From assembly GCA_964537055.1 (NCBI GenBank), contig CAZHYV010000006.1:1-64000 (forward strand): a stretch of DNA of 64,000 bases. Reading direction: 5' to 3'. The DNA comes from CAZHYV01 sp964537055. GTDB taxonomy: Bacteria; Myxococcota_A; Polyangia; Palsa-1104; JAEUJZ01. The notes under the pieces were generated by a model. That model ran no database searches. It was not told the origin of the DNA and saw only the letters and a program-made list of their open reading frames with translations. Both the position numbers and the translations under genes were made by a program. This document shows positions 15,747 through 24,229 of this stretch, one piece after another; the first letter of the stretch is position 1; every line of letters begins with the position of its first letter.

Positions 15747-16571
15747 TTAAAGCCGATGTTGCTGCTGATGCGGAAAGGGACCCTGCGCCTTAACAATAAT
15801 CTCTTTGTAATGGGTCCGTTTAAGCAGGTTGCGGTATCTAGCCAAGAGTGCTTCGAGCAGTTCTTCTGTTTTTACTTCAAGTTCTTGCGGGAGAATGACG
15901 GTAAGAATCTGATTTTTCTTGGGACCCATCTCTTCAATCATCCGCATGTTCACTTCTTCAGGGAAGATGTTGTTCTCTTCGAGGCCCAATCTGATTTCAT
16001 GAACTACTTCTTCGGGAGACATCACTTTGCTAAAAGATCGTGAGCGGTCTTGTTGTCCCGTTTCTATCTCAACAAAAGCCAGATAAGGGTCTTTCCAGCA
16101 CCATTCTGCATAATAAGGAGCACCGATTTCCTCAATCTGTAGCGCTTTTACCGATGGTAGACAGCGGAGAAGCTTTTTAACGATGGCGGTGCGACAGGAG
16201 AGGGTGCGTCTTTTAAAATGGGAGAGTTGCTGTTTGATATGATCAAGAGAGGACTGAATCGGTTGCAGTTCGGTTTTGGCTTCTTCGTTAGACATCAACT
16301 TTCGATTCAATAGGAATTGTGTTTTATTAAGAGTTAGCACATGTGCCTTCTCATAAGCACAATGCTGAGCTGACAAGAGTGGAACCATCCACGACGGGTC
16401 GCTTTTTCGATAGATGGGCGGAGAAGTTTCAGGCGCGGGTGAGGAAGTTTGTGAATTCTCTTCCAGTCCCTCTAGAGTCTTTCCATATCCAAGAGTTGTT
16501 TGAATCGCAAACAACAGAAATATAAATAATTTAAATGTTTTACCAAACTTAAACTTATAGATCCTGCACAT
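15747..16571 (-). CDS. Exported protein of unknown function
   Basis: I chose the ATG at 16571, which gives a signal-anchor or signal peptide (FKLFIFLLFAIQTTLGYG); the open frame itself starts 26 residues earlier. The 274-residue product has a helical middle (LQPIQSSLDHIKQQLSHFKR) and five cysteines. It ends with a predicted alpha/beta part (ILTVILPQELEVKTEELLEALLARYRNLL). No family is recognised. It is read divergently from lgt, with about 110 bases between the two starts, and lies convergent to tRNA-Arg. Confidence 0.65.
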   Translation of the reverse strand: MCRIYKFKFGKTFKLFIFLLFAIQTTLGYGKTLEGLEENSQTSSPAPETSPPIYRKSDPSWMVPLLSAQHCAYEKAHVLTLNKTQFLLNRKLMSNEEAKTELQPIQSSLDHIKQQLSHFKRRTLSCRTAIVKKLLRCLPSVKALQIEEIGAPYYAEWCWKDPYLAFVEIETGQQDRSRSFSKVMSPEEVVHEIRLGLEENNIFPEEVNMRMIEEMGPKKNQILTVILPQELEVKTEELLEALLARYRNLLKRTHYKEIIVKAQGPFPHQQQHRL

Positions 16572-16680
16572 GGGGTTATTATAACTGCAAGGTTGAGATC
16601 CGCCTACGCTTTTAGCTAGAATTACAATTGTTGAACATAAGAAATTCAAGTATACTGGCGAAAACTCAGAGAGAAAACCA

Positions 16681-17538
16681 ATGATTCCTTATTTTCAAAT
16701 ACCTTCCCTCCCTCTATTTGGTAGTTTCGCTATTCATCCATTTGGAGTTCTTGTCGCCATCGCCATCTTATTCGGAGCCTTTATGACCTTAAAAAGGGCG
16801 AAACAACTGGGCTTAGATGAAGAGATGGTAAGGAATATGATTTTCTGGACAGTGTTTACTGGGTTTATCTTTGCCCATGTGCTGGATGTTGTCTTCTACT
16901 ACAATGAGCCTTGGGGAACAAAACGCCTCCTTGCATTGATCGACCCAAGATCGGGTCTTTCTTCGATGGGAGGATTTTCTGGCGCTGTATTTGGCTTAAT
17001 TGTCTGGTGTCGACGGAATAAGCAGAAAATTATGCCGTATGCAGATTCGTTAGCCTATGGGCTCTCCTTTGGTTGGGTTTTTGGACGCCTAGGCTGCTAT
17101 ACAGCACACGATCACCCGGGGTTACCTGCACCAGGGTTTCCTCTGGCTGTAGCTTATCCGTGTCCTGTCCCGCAATGCAATCCAATCGTTGGCCATTACG
17201 TGATTACTTCTTCCCATTCACCCATCTTTCCAAGGCATGATCTGGGATTTTATGAGGCTTGTATTGCTGCTGGCATTGCAATCGTATTTTTTGTTGCCGC
17301 CCGCTTCCGGCCAAGAACAGGCTTCTTTGTTGCGTTGATTGCTCTCCTGTATGGCCCCATCCGATTCTTCTTGGATTTTCTGCGCGAAATTCCTAAGCGA
17401 GGTGGAGATACTAGGTTTGCAGGATTAACGCCAGCACAATACGCGGCTATTGGCGTCGCGTTAATTGGAATTTATCTTTGCATTCAGGTCTTTAACGCGC
17501 CTGCTAAGGCTCAAAAAAGAAAAACCTCTTCCCAGTAG
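16681..17538 (+). CDS. lgt: Prolipoprotein diacylglyceryl transferase
   Basis: Lgt attaches diacylglycerol from phosphatidylglycerol to the lipobox Cys of prolipoproteins, the first step of lipoprotein maturation. The 285-residue protein is polytopic. It has IHPFGVLVAIAILFG at the N-terminus, then GLSSMGGFSGAVFGL and the signature region GWVFGRLGCYTAHDHPG at about residues 135-152. YGPIRFFLDFLRE follows at about 222-234. The signature differs from the enterobacterial form (GNFINQE) but the DHPG form fits what I know of myxobacterial Lgt-like proteins. The many lipoproteins in this window are its likely substrates. Confidence 0.9.
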   Translation: MIPYFQIPSLPLFGSFAIHPFGVLVAIAILFGAFMTLKRAKQLGLDEEMVRNMIFWTVFTGFIFAHVLDVVFYYNEPWGTKRLLALIDPRSGLSSMGGFSGAVFGLIVWCRRNKQKIMPYADSLAYGLSFGWVFGRLGCYTAHDHPGLPAPGFPLAVAYPCPVPQCNPIVGHYVITSSHSPIFPRHDLGFYEACIAAGIAIVFFVAARFRPRTGFFVALIALLYGPIRFFLDFLREIPKRGGDTRFAGLTPAQYAAIGVALIGIYLCIQVFNAPAKAQKRKTSSQ

Positions 17539-18287
17539 GACTAAAGAAGGCAAAGACCAACTGTCTTTTGTACATGCTTGATTTTCCAGGATTATTGTGA
17601 AATCGCAGGCCACGATGTTAGATTGTATCCTACAAGATTCTTTCCTTTCGCAAAGCAGAAGCTTGACATAAACTTGTGTTCTTAATTGACAAAACTATGT
17701 ATACGCAGGGCTAGTATATAGGCCAATTCTATCGGGAATAAGTCGATTTTATCGATAACTATTGCATTAATGGATACTTTTATGTGGGGGTTTATTTAAT
17801 AGGAAAGACTTTAATGTAGGCAAGCGTACAGAATTTCTATATTTTTCTCCATACATCTTGAAATATCCGCCGTTGTAGTGTATCTTAAGATAGTCAGGGT
17901 GTGGTGAAGGATCTGTACGAATGTGGGGTACATGTATCTGGCTGCCTACACTGAATAACACATTTAATTATCAGATAAGAGTTTGAACATAGCATGAAAA
18001 TTATCTTCTTTTTTATGTACAAATCACTAAAAAGAGATTAATAGACATCAATGTTATAATTTAAAAAATTTAATGTGTTTGATTCGCTAAAGCGATTCAT
18101 ATGTAGGACAAAATTAGATATGTAGTACAAAAGATGTTGATAAATTAAATAGAGTTTATTGCTAATAAGGTCATAAAACAACGGGTAGCGTAAAGGGCAG
18201 CGAGGGCTCTTTCTAAGATGGCTATATAGAAAAGTACAGCTCCTCACCTTGTTCATTTGTAAATAAACTCTTAGCTAGGAGGGATAC
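17539..18287. other. AT-rich gene-free interval
   Basis: This 749-base gap between lgt and cdnL has no convincing gene. Its composition is much richer in A and T than the neighbours, especially from about 17960 to 18260. Two short minus-strand frames (17767-17961 and 18038-18256) have no recognisable domain, no good ribosome-binding site and biased composition. TTGACA occurs at 17663 and 17686 but without a well-spaced -10. An imperfect inverted repeat (GATTCGCT with AGCGATTC) lies near 18081-18098. It may be eroded coding sequence or a regulatory region of cdnL. Confidence 0.5.
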
Positions 18288-18788
18288 ATGCTCCAGTTTC
18301 ATGTTGGTGATAAAGCAGTTTACCCGGCCCAGGGGGTTGCAGAGATTACAGGGATCGAGCAGAGAGAAATCTCTGGAAAAATCCATCAATTTTATTGTCT
18401 AAAAATCTTAGACAGTGAAATGAAAATCCTTGTTCCTGTCGATAAAGCAGAACAGGTAGGTTTAAGAAGGCTTGTAGACGATCGTCAGATCGAAGAAGTG
18501 TATAAGATCCTCCAGGAGAGAGAGATTCATATCGATAAACAAACTTGGAACCGTCGGTATCGTGGGTTTATGGAGAAAATAAAGACAGGGAGTATCTTTG
18601 AGGTTGCAGAAGTGTACCGTGACCTCTACCGTTTAAAAGGAACCAAGCCTCTTTCTTTTGGGGAAAGAAGGATGTTAGATACAGCAAAAAACCTTATGGT
18701 TAAAGAGCTTTCGATTGCTAAAGACATAAGCGCGAACAAGTTAGAGTCTGAGCTGGAAGAGATTTTCATCAATCGAGTTGTCAGCTAG
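18288..18788 (+). CDS. cdnL: CarD/CdnL family RNA-polymerase-binding regulator
   Basis: The 166-residue protein has the N-terminal CarD/TRCF Tudor-like domain (MLQFHVGDKAVYPAQGVAEITGIE, about residues 1-65) that binds the RNA polymerase beta subunit. Its helical C-terminal domain includes WNRRYRGFMEKIKTG and LYRLKGTKPLSFGERRMLDTAKNLM. The latter stabilises open complexes at rRNA and other sigma-70 promoters. Length and layout fit myxobacterial CdnL, which is essential, rather than CarD, which has a long HMGA tail. AGGAGGG precedes the ATG at ideal distance. An AT-rich leader lies upstream. Confidence 0.93.
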   Translation: MLQFHVGDKAVYPAQGVAEITGIEQREISGKIHQFYCLKILDSEMKILVPVDKAEQVGLRRLVDDRQIEEVYKILQEREIHIDKQTWNRRYRGFMEKIKTGSIFEVAEVYRDLYRLKGTKPLSFGERRMLDTAKNLMVKELSIAKDISANKLESELEEIFINRVVS

Positions 18789-19016
18789 ATGTCGTTCCTA
18801 TGAACGCTCTGCAATCCTATCTTTCTAGATCTATCTTTATAAATCTGTATTGGTAAGTTTCTTTGCCCAAGTAAAAAGATCTTGTTTCTGTTTCCTGAGA
18901 GACGTGGTAAATATCTAGCTCATTTGCTTGCTGAGGAAACAAAAAGTCTGCTTACTAGTTTGTTAGTCCGTAACGTTTCCAATCAGGCAATTTATCAGAA
19001 CAGGGGAGACAAGTAA

Positions 19017-20348
19017 ATGCGGCGCATGAATATTGACACGGTTTTTCGGATCCGGCTGTCCTACCAACCTGGACAGCTTGCCCGTGTTGCCCAAGCGATC
19101 GGAGAAGAGCAGGGTCTTATTGGAGAATTAACCATTGTCGATTTGGGCGAGCATTATACCATCCGTGATATTGTTGTTGAAACAGAGAATGAGCAACATA
19201 CAGCCCGAATCGAGGCTCGATTAAGGTCTTTATCAGGAATAGAGATCCTGTCCGTTACAGATGCTGTGTTTGAACGACATCGGGGCGGTAAAATACATTC
19301 TACCAGCCGTATCGCTCTCACCGACGTTTCAGATTTAAGAACAGCGTACACGCCTGGCGTAGCACGAGTAGCAACTGCCATCCATCGAGATTTAAAACTA
19401 GCTTACGAATATACGACCCTCAGTAATTCCGTAGGAATTTTTACGAATGGCACAAGGGTCTTAGGTCTTGGGGATATCGGTCCGGTTCCTTCGTTGCCTG
19501 TCATGGAAGGGAAAGCCGTTCTTTATGATCGATTCGTAGGACTCTCAGCCACGCCTATTTTGCTATCTACAAAAGACGTCGACAAATTTGTCGAAACAGT
19601 GGTTCAGATTGCTCCCTCCTTCGGGGGAATCCACCTAGAGGACATCCGTAGTCCAGATTGTTACCAGATTGAGGAAGAACTTATCAAGCGGCTCAAAAAG
19701 CCTGTGATGCATGATGACCAGCATGGAACGGCCGTTGCTGCTCTTTCAGCGGTAATTAATGCATGCACGCTTGCCAATTTGCCGCTAGAACATGCGGTTG
19801 TTGGGCAGATAGGCCTGGGTGCGGCAGGCTCTGCCATCGCAAGATTGATGATGGCGTATGGGGTAAAGCGCGTTCATGTAGCGGATACGAGCGAGCAGGC
19901 GTTGGCCTGGCTTGAGGGTTTAGGTGCTCATCGAGCAAGCTTGTCAGAAATTATGCAGACCTGCGATATCGTGATTGCCGCTACAGGAAGGCCCGGTCTG
20001 ATTTCTCCAGCGCAAGTCAGAAAAGGACAGATCTTGTTTGCGTTATCCAACCCTTCCCCTGAAATTGAACCAAGCGTCGCGATCGCTGCAGGAGCAGCAT
20101 TTGCATCGGATGGGCGTTCCATTAATAATGCCTTGGCGTTCCCAGGGATCTTTCGAGGAGCTTTGCAAAGCCGAGCCTGTCGCATCTCAGATGAGATGAA
20201 AATCGCAGCTGCACGAACCATTGCCATGATGGCCGGGCCGGGCCGGATTGTTCCTGATCCGCTGCATTTACCTGTGCACCAGAAAGTGACCCAAGCCGTT
20301 GTCCAAGCAGCTGAAGCCCAAGGGTTAGCACAGACGGCAGAGCTTTAA
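19017..20348 (+). CDS. NAD(P)-dependent malic enzyme with N-terminal ACT domain
   Basis: The enzyme converts malate to pyruvate and CO2, linking the TCA cycle with the pyruvate pool. The 443-residue protein has an ACT-like regulatory domain in residues ~6-85 (FRIRLSYQPGQLARVAQAIGE), then the malic enzyme core. RTAYTPGVA carries the catalytic Tyr, VMEGKAVLYD the Lys, HLEDIRSPDCYQIEE and HDDQHGTAVA the metal ligands, and GLGAAGSAIARLM the dinucleotide fold. ACT-fused malic enzymes probably sense an amino acid or other small ligand. GGGGAG precedes ATG 19017. Pyruvate kinase elsewhere in the window feeds the same pool. Confidence 0.92.
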   Translation: MRRMNIDTVFRIRLSYQPGQLARVAQAIGEEQGLIGELTIVDLGEHYTIRDIVVETENEQHTARIEARLRSLSGIEILSVTDAVFERHRGGKIHSTSRIALTDVSDLRTAYTPGVARVATAIHRDLKLAYEYTTLSNSVGIFTNGTRVLGLGDIGPVPSLPVMEGKAVLYDRFVGLSATPILLSTKDVDKFVETVVQIAPSFGGIHLEDIRSPDCYQIEEELIKRLKKPVMHDDQHGTAVAALSAVINACTLANLPLEHAVVGQIGLGAAGSAIARLMMAYGVKRVHVADTSEQALAWLEGLGAHRASLSEIMQTCDIVIAATGRPGLISPAQVRKGQILFALSNPSPEIEPSVAIAAGAAFASDGRSINNALAFPGIFRGALQSRACRISDEMKIAAARTIAMMAGPGRIVPDPLHLPVHQKVTQAVVQAAEAQGLAQTAEL

Positions 20349-20392
20349 TAAAGAGGGAAGCCTTTGAAGAACAAAAGATTCTCTACAGCCTC

Positions 20393-20420
20393 TTGACAGA
20401 TAGGTAAGAATCGTTACGAT
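20393..20420 (+). promoter_or_regulatory. Sigma-70-type promoter of yceD-rpmF
   Basis: TTGACA (20393-20398), 16 bases, then TACGAT (20415-20420). It lies about 45 bases upstream of the yceD ATG. The -10 sits inside a perfect palindrome (20407-20430), so regulation by a DNA-binding protein is likely. Confidence 0.6.
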
Positions 20421-20430
20421 AAACGATTCT
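20407..20430. promoter_or_regulatory. Palindromic operator overlapping the yceD -10 box
   Basis: AGAATCGTT (20407-20415) and AACGATTCT (20422-20430) are perfect 9-base arms around the 6-base centre ACGATA. The centre holds most of the -10 element, so a bound repressor would block RNA polymerase. No candidate regulator is adjacent except the small XRE gene at 22243. Confidence 0.55.
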
Positions 20431-20466
20431 CGATCAAACATCGTTGGTACGAAATGAAAGAAATAT

Positions 20467-21042
20467 ATGGACTCATCCCTCATTTTTCGGATTAAAGAAA
20501 TTCAAGAGCAACCAAACGGTCTTGATATTGAGATTCAATTCTCGCCGGAAAAGCTTTCTCTCATTTTCTCATCTGCCGATGTAAAAATCGAGAAAGGCTT
20601 TTTTGAATGCAAAGGAACATTTCTTGCTCTCTCGGAAGAACAGATCGAGTTTCGAGGAAAGTATAGGCTGGACGTAACCATGCCCTGCCATCGTTGCTTA
20701 GAGTCTGCTCACATCGTGGCTGAACAGCCGATGCAGGTCATCTTTTTGCCGAAAGAACATTCTCGTGGGAGGGATGAAGAAAGATTGGATGCTCCCTTTG
20801 ATTTAGAGGAGGGAGATGTGGTATACCACAATCATGAGTTTCTTGATCTTGGACCCATTTTGCGAGAATGTATCCTTCTGGCTGTTCCAATGAGCATCCT
20901 CTGTAAAGAAGATTGTTTGGGGCTGTGTCCTATGTGTGGAGAGAACCGAAATATCACTGCATGTACATGCAAATTACCTACGTCGTTTTCTCCATTCGCA
21001 GAGCTTAAGAATCTTTCCAAAGAAAAGTTAGGTACCAAATAG
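20467..21042 (+). CDS. yceD: YceD family protein (DUF177), 23S rRNA accumulation
   Basis: The 191-residue protein has the DUF177 layout: MPCHRCLESAHIVAEQPMQV at about residues 75-95, FDLEEGDVVYHNHEFLDLGPILRECILLAVPM at about 115-145, and the Cys motif CKEDCLGLCPMCGENRN at about 145-165. YceD is required for normal 23S rRNA levels in plants and E. coli and is almost always next to rpmF, as here (18 bases). In many bacteria this pair starts a fatty-acid (plsX-fab) operon; here recO follows instead. Confidence 0.9.
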   Translation: MDSSLIFRIKEIQEQPNGLDIEIQFSPEKLSLIFSSADVKIEKGFFECKGTFLALSEEQIEFRGKYRLDVTMPCHRCLESAHIVAEQPMQVIFLPKEHSRGRDEERLDAPFDLEEGDVVYHNHEFLDLGPILRECILLAVPMSILCKEDCLGLCPMCGENRNITACTCKLPTSFSPFAELKNLSKEKLGTK

Positions 21043-21060
21043 AGAAAAAGGAGAACAATT

Positions 21061-21273
21061 ATGGCTGTACCAAAAAGAAGACAATCCAAAGGACGGAGTG
21101 CGTCCCGCCGGGCACAATGGATGAAGATCGCTATCCCGGCAAGCAATCCATGCCCTCAGTGTGGTGAACCCAGGTTGTCCCATCGGGCCTGCCCAAGCTG
21201 TGGTCAATATGGTTCGAAAGACGCAGGACGAAGCGTTATTTCAACCGAGGCCAAAACAAGCCAGGCTGCCTAG
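21061..21273 (+). CDS. rpmF: 50S ribosomal protein L32
   Basis: The 70-residue protein starts MAVPKRRQSKGRSASRRAQW and carries the L32 zinc ribbon CPQCGEPRLSHRACPSCGQY. The ribbon is of the four-Cys type, suggesting normal zinc supply. The start follows AAAGGAG. It is the second gene of the yceD promoter unit, with recO 33 bases downstream. Confidence 0.95.
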   Translation: MAVPKRRQSKGRSASRRAQWMKIAIPASNPCPQCGEPRLSHRACPSCGQYGSKDAGRSVISTEAKTSQAA

Positions 21274-21306
21274 GATAGCTCTTTTATTATTAGAGGTACC
21301 CCGTTC

Positions 21307-22110
21307 ATGGTGTCTCTCACAGAAGCTCTGGTTCTTCGCCTGTCTGATTATGGAGAATCGGATCGAATCGTTACCCTATTCACCCTTTCTGAAGGGAAAA
21401 TTACAGCGATTGCGAAAGGGGCAAAGCAAAGCCGAAAGCGCTTCGGGGGGGCTTTGTCCATCTTTGGCTTTGGAGAGGCAAAGCTGCGCGAGCGGAAGGG
21501 AAGCGACCTGTGGATTTTGGAGGAGTTCCAAAGTGTCCGAGGGTTTTCCCGCCTTTCTCAAGAGATGGGTCGCTTTGGGCAGGCAAGTTATGCAACAGAA
21601 CTCTGCAAAGAATTATGTCCCTCCCATCTGCCCGAACCCCAGATCTTTTTATGGCTGCGCCTTTTACTAGAGCGCCTTAACGGATTACCTCTTGAGGTAA
21701 AACCTAGGCCCGAGTGGCTCATGGCATTCGAACTGAAACTCCTTCAGCTGGTAGGATTTCAGATGTCCTTGTCTTTTTGTGCTGGATGCGGTCGCGGCCC
21801 AGACATTGTCACTTTTTCTCATGAAGAGAAAACCCTCTTTGTTCCCCAGCGGGGAGGGGTTCTTTGCTTTTCTTGTTCTCGACACTCTCCTGTGACTGCA
21901 AAATCCGACGTATGGATATCTAAAGATGTCTATGATGCTTTGGTTTATCTTTCTCAGGAGGAAACTTTCTTTACCGAATCATTCCTTCCCCTCTTCACCA
22001 AAGAAGTATTAGTTTCCTGTAGAGAAATTTTACTTCTTATTCTTCAGCAATTCATAGGTAAATCATTAAAAACAATCGACTTTATTCGACAAATCAATCA
22101 ATTCGGGTAG
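21307..22110 (+). CDS. recO: DNA repair protein RecO
   Basis: RecO works with RecR (and RecF) to load RecA on SSB-coated gaps. The 267-residue protein has the N-terminal OB fold (TEALVLRLSDYGESDRIVTLFT, GKITAIAKGAKQSRKRFGG), the helical middle, and the zinc finger CAGCGRGP ... CFSCSRHS at about residues 158-198. The tail LLLILQQFIGKSLKTIDFI is typical. Length is normal. It probably shares the yceD-rpmF transcript. Confidence 0.92.
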   Translation: MVSLTEALVLRLSDYGESDRIVTLFTLSEGKITAIAKGAKQSRKRFGGALSIFGFGEAKLRERKGSDLWILEEFQSVRGFSRLSQEMGRFGQASYATELCKELCPSHLPEPQIFLWLRLLLERLNGLPLEVKPRPEWLMAFELKLLQLVGFQMSLSFCAGCGRGPDIVTFSHEEKTLFVPQRGGVLCFSCSRHSPVTAKSDVWISKDVYDALVYLSQEETFFTESFLPLFTKEVLVSCREILLLILQQFIGKSLKTIDFIRQINQFG

Positions 22111-22242
22111 TGTACTCTGAGGTGATTTTGTAGGCCGGATGAAGAGGAAGCAAGAGGGCTTTAGGGCTCAGATTCTAGCGTACAGGCATGTCCCTGTCTG
22201 CACCTTGGCCTAAAAAAATCTACCTTAGAATTTGGAAACTTC

Positions 22243-22485
22243 ATGTTTACAGCTGCGAAACGTAATCAAAATAATCTGGCTCGGCAAATTGGGAACAAAA
22301 TTCGAAAATTTCGTCAAGAAAAAGGATGGACACTGACCCATCTCTCCGAACTAGCGGATATTACCAAGTCTCACCTTTCTCAGCTTGAGCAGGGAAAGCG
22401 TGTTCCTTCGATACGGGTCGTGATCCACTTGGCAGAGGCCTTAGGGAAGAGAATTTCGGATGTATTAACTCCAGAGGATGATTGA
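22243..22485 (+). CDS. Small XRE-family helix-turn-helix regulator
   Basis: The 80-residue protein is a single HTH_XRE domain. IGNKIRKFRQEKGWTLTHLSE contains helices 1-2, and ADITKSHLSQLEQGKRVPS the recognition helix and the following loop. PSIRVVIHLAEALGKRISDVL is the usual C-terminal helix pair. No ligand domain is present, so it may form dimers through short ends. It lies between recO and the proline iminopeptidase gene. It is a candidate for binding the palindromes described in this window, but nothing shows that. Confidence 0.88.
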   Translation: MFTAAKRNQNNLARQIGNKIRKFRQEKGWTLTHLSELADITKSHLSQLEQGKRVPSIRVVIHLAEALGKRISDVLTPEDD

Positions 22486-22572
22486 GAAAGTCAACCGGAA
22501 TCAACCATTCTCGTGCGAGCAAACAACCGAAGACTTGCTAGAGGGTCAGAGTTGGATTATTCTAAAGACCCT

Positions 22573-23559
22573 ATGACCCTGACTTCGTTTGAGTGGCCCC
22601 CAAAAAGCTACCGTTCGTACTATGCTCCGATTGAACCCTACCATCAGGGACACCTAAAAGTATCCTCTCTTCATGAAATTTACTATGAAGAATCTGGTAA
22701 TCCTCAAGGGAAACCGATTGTTTTTTTACATGGTGGCCCAGGTGCAGGTACCAGTCCAGAGCATCGACGTTTTTTTGATCCTGCGCACTATCGCATCATC
22801 CTCTTTGACCAACGAGGATGTGGGAAAAGCCGTCCCTATGCTTCTCTGGAAGAGAATACAACCTGGCATCTGGTGGAGGACATGGAAAAATTGAGAACCC
22901 ACCTGCGTATTAATTCATGGATTGTTTTTGGTGGTTCTTGGGGAAGTACCCTGGCCTTGTCATATGCCATTACCTATCCTCACAGAGTGGATGGTCTCAT
23001 TTTGCGTGGTATTTTTACTATGAAGCCCTACGAGCTTGAATTTCTTTACAAAGAAGGAGCAAGCTACCTTTTCCCAGAAGGTTGGGAGGAGTTCGTTTCT
23101 ATTATACCACCTAAAGAACGTGACGATCTTATTGCTGCTTATTACAGAATTGTCACTGGGGATGATGAAGAGCTAAAACAGAAGGCTGCTGTTTTATGGA
23201 CAAAATGGGAAGCTAGGACCAATCGACTGATAGCCGATCCCGAGCTTGTCCAAAAAATGACAGAGGATCGGTATGCTCTTTCCTTTGCTCGTACCGAGAC
23301 CCATTATTTCCATCATCGAGGCTTTTTGCCGAGCCCTAACTTCTTTGTCGAACAGGTCCATAAAATCCGTCAGATTCCTACAATCATTGTTCATGGTAGG
23401 TATGATCTTGTCTGTCCTGTTCGTTCTGCCTGGGAACTTCATCAGGAATGGCCAGAAGCCGCGCTTTATATTGTTCCTGATGCGGGACACTCTGCCACGG
23501 AGAAAGGAAATCTTCACTTTTTAATAGAAGCGACGGACCAATTCCGTAGGCTTGAATAA
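22573..23559 (+). CDS. pip: Proline iminopeptidase (alpha/beta hydrolase, S33)
   Basis: The enzyme removes N-terminal proline from peptides. The oxyanion motif HGGPG stands at about residues 53-57, the nucleophile motif GGSWGS at about 120-125 (Ser 122). The Asp is in VHGRYDLVCP at about 275 and the His in DAGHSATEKG near 303. An open frame extends 20 residues upstream to a GTG at 22513. I chose ATG 22573 because the family starts shortly before the PIEPY segment, but neither start has a clear ribosome-binding site. It lies 87 bases after the XRE gene. Confidence 0.9.
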   Translation: MTLTSFEWPPKSYRSYYAPIEPYHQGHLKVSSLHEIYYEESGNPQGKPIVFLHGGPGAGTSPEHRRFFDPAHYRIILFDQRGCGKSRPYASLEENTTWHLVEDMEKLRTHLRINSWIVFGGSWGSTLALSYAITYPHRVDGLILRGIFTMKPYELEFLYKEGASYLFPEGWEEFVSIIPPKERDDLIAAYYRIVTGDDEELKQKAAVLWTKWEARTNRLIADPELVQKMTEDRYALSFARTETHYFHHRGFLPSPNFFVEQVHKIRQIPTIIVHGRYDLVCPVRSAWELHQEWPEAALYIVPDAGHSATEKGNLHFLIEATDQFRRLE

Positions 23560-23565
23560 AGACGA

Positions 23566-23593
23566 TTGATTTCTTACGATAGATCCATAATAG
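23566..23593 (+). promoter_or_regulatory. Possible promoter of lipoprotein gene 23613
   Basis: TTGATT (23566-23571), 16 bases, then TAATAG (23588-23593), starting 7 bases after the iminopeptidase stop and about 20 bases before the next ATG. The leader would be very short. Confidence 0.35.
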
Positions 23594-23612
23594 ATAAGAA
23601 CAGAGAGGTGCT

Positions 23613-24083
23613 ATGAAAAAGTATGTAGGCGTTTTGCTATTGATCGCTCTTGGAGTTGGCTGCCGTGGAGTGAAAGAACAAGAAAAAAAAACAACCTCTG
23701 CTCCCTCAGAGCAGAGTCCTCCTTCGACTTTGCCAATGGGCCAAGTTAAGTATGGCGAGAAAGTGGCTTCAGTTCCTCTTTACCTGGGAACGCTGACTCC
23801 AAAAGAGGAGTACTTTTATTCAAAGCTTGCCGATATCGCAGGAGCAAGCTTTGAAGTGAGAATTGCATGTGTGATAGACGAAGCTACCCAAAGGATCAAA
23901 GTGGTCCACTATACAAGTTCTTGCCCCATCGAAAAGTGCACAAACGAAGAAAGAACAAGAGGTGACAACCAATTTTTAGGGAAGGGGATCCCCCTTCATT
24001 TGGACCCAGACAAAGAGCAGCTTGATTGCAATGGGATCCAGGTTCAAGTTCCGCCTCATCCTGCAACGCTAGGTGTGAAGTAA
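23613..24083 (+). CDS. Small lipoprotein of unknown function
   Basis: The 156-residue protein starts with a clean lipoprotein signal (VLLLIALGVGC, Cys about residue 17). A polar linker rich in Lys, Ser and Pro follows, then a small domain with four cysteines (ACVIDEA, SSCPIEKC, LDCNG) that may form disulfides. GAGAGGTG precedes the ATG. I recognise no family. It lies convergent to the START genes. Confidence 0.7.
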   Translation: MKKYVGVLLLIALGVGCRGVKEQEKKTTSAPSEQSPPSTLPMGQVKYGEKVASVPLYLGTLTPKEEYFYSKLADIAGASFEVRIACVIDEATQRIKVVHYTSSCPIEKCTNEERTRGDNQFLGKGIPLHLDPDKEQLDCNGIQVQVPPHPATLGVK

Positions 24084-24229
24084 TTCGGTGCAGGCATCCA
24101 GCCTCGTAATAGGAGGCTTAGGCGCGTGTGTTAGTAGCGTATGCAAGGGCCCTTTTGCGTATGCAGGGGTTCGTTTATAGATAAGTCCTGCGTTTCTATT
24201 CTCCCACAGGATACATAAGGGTAGGGCAA

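Noticed and set aside
17663..17720. Two TTGACA hexamers downstream of lgt
   Set aside because: Neither has a -10 at 15-19 bases.
17767..18256. Two short minus-strand frames of 64 and 72 codons in the AT-rich gap
   Set aside because: No domain, no ribosome-binding site, biased composition; such frames arise often in AT-rich DNA.
18889..18941. Inverted repeat TGTTTCCT / AGGAAACA before the malic enzyme gene
   Set aside because: The loop of 37 bases and the modest stem do not distinguish it from chance, and no known riboswitch fits.
24137..24165. Direct repeats GCGTATGCA around the palindrome AAGGGCCCTT between two convergent genes
   Set aside because: A weak terminator is possible, but there is no T run and the repeats are short; not enough to call.
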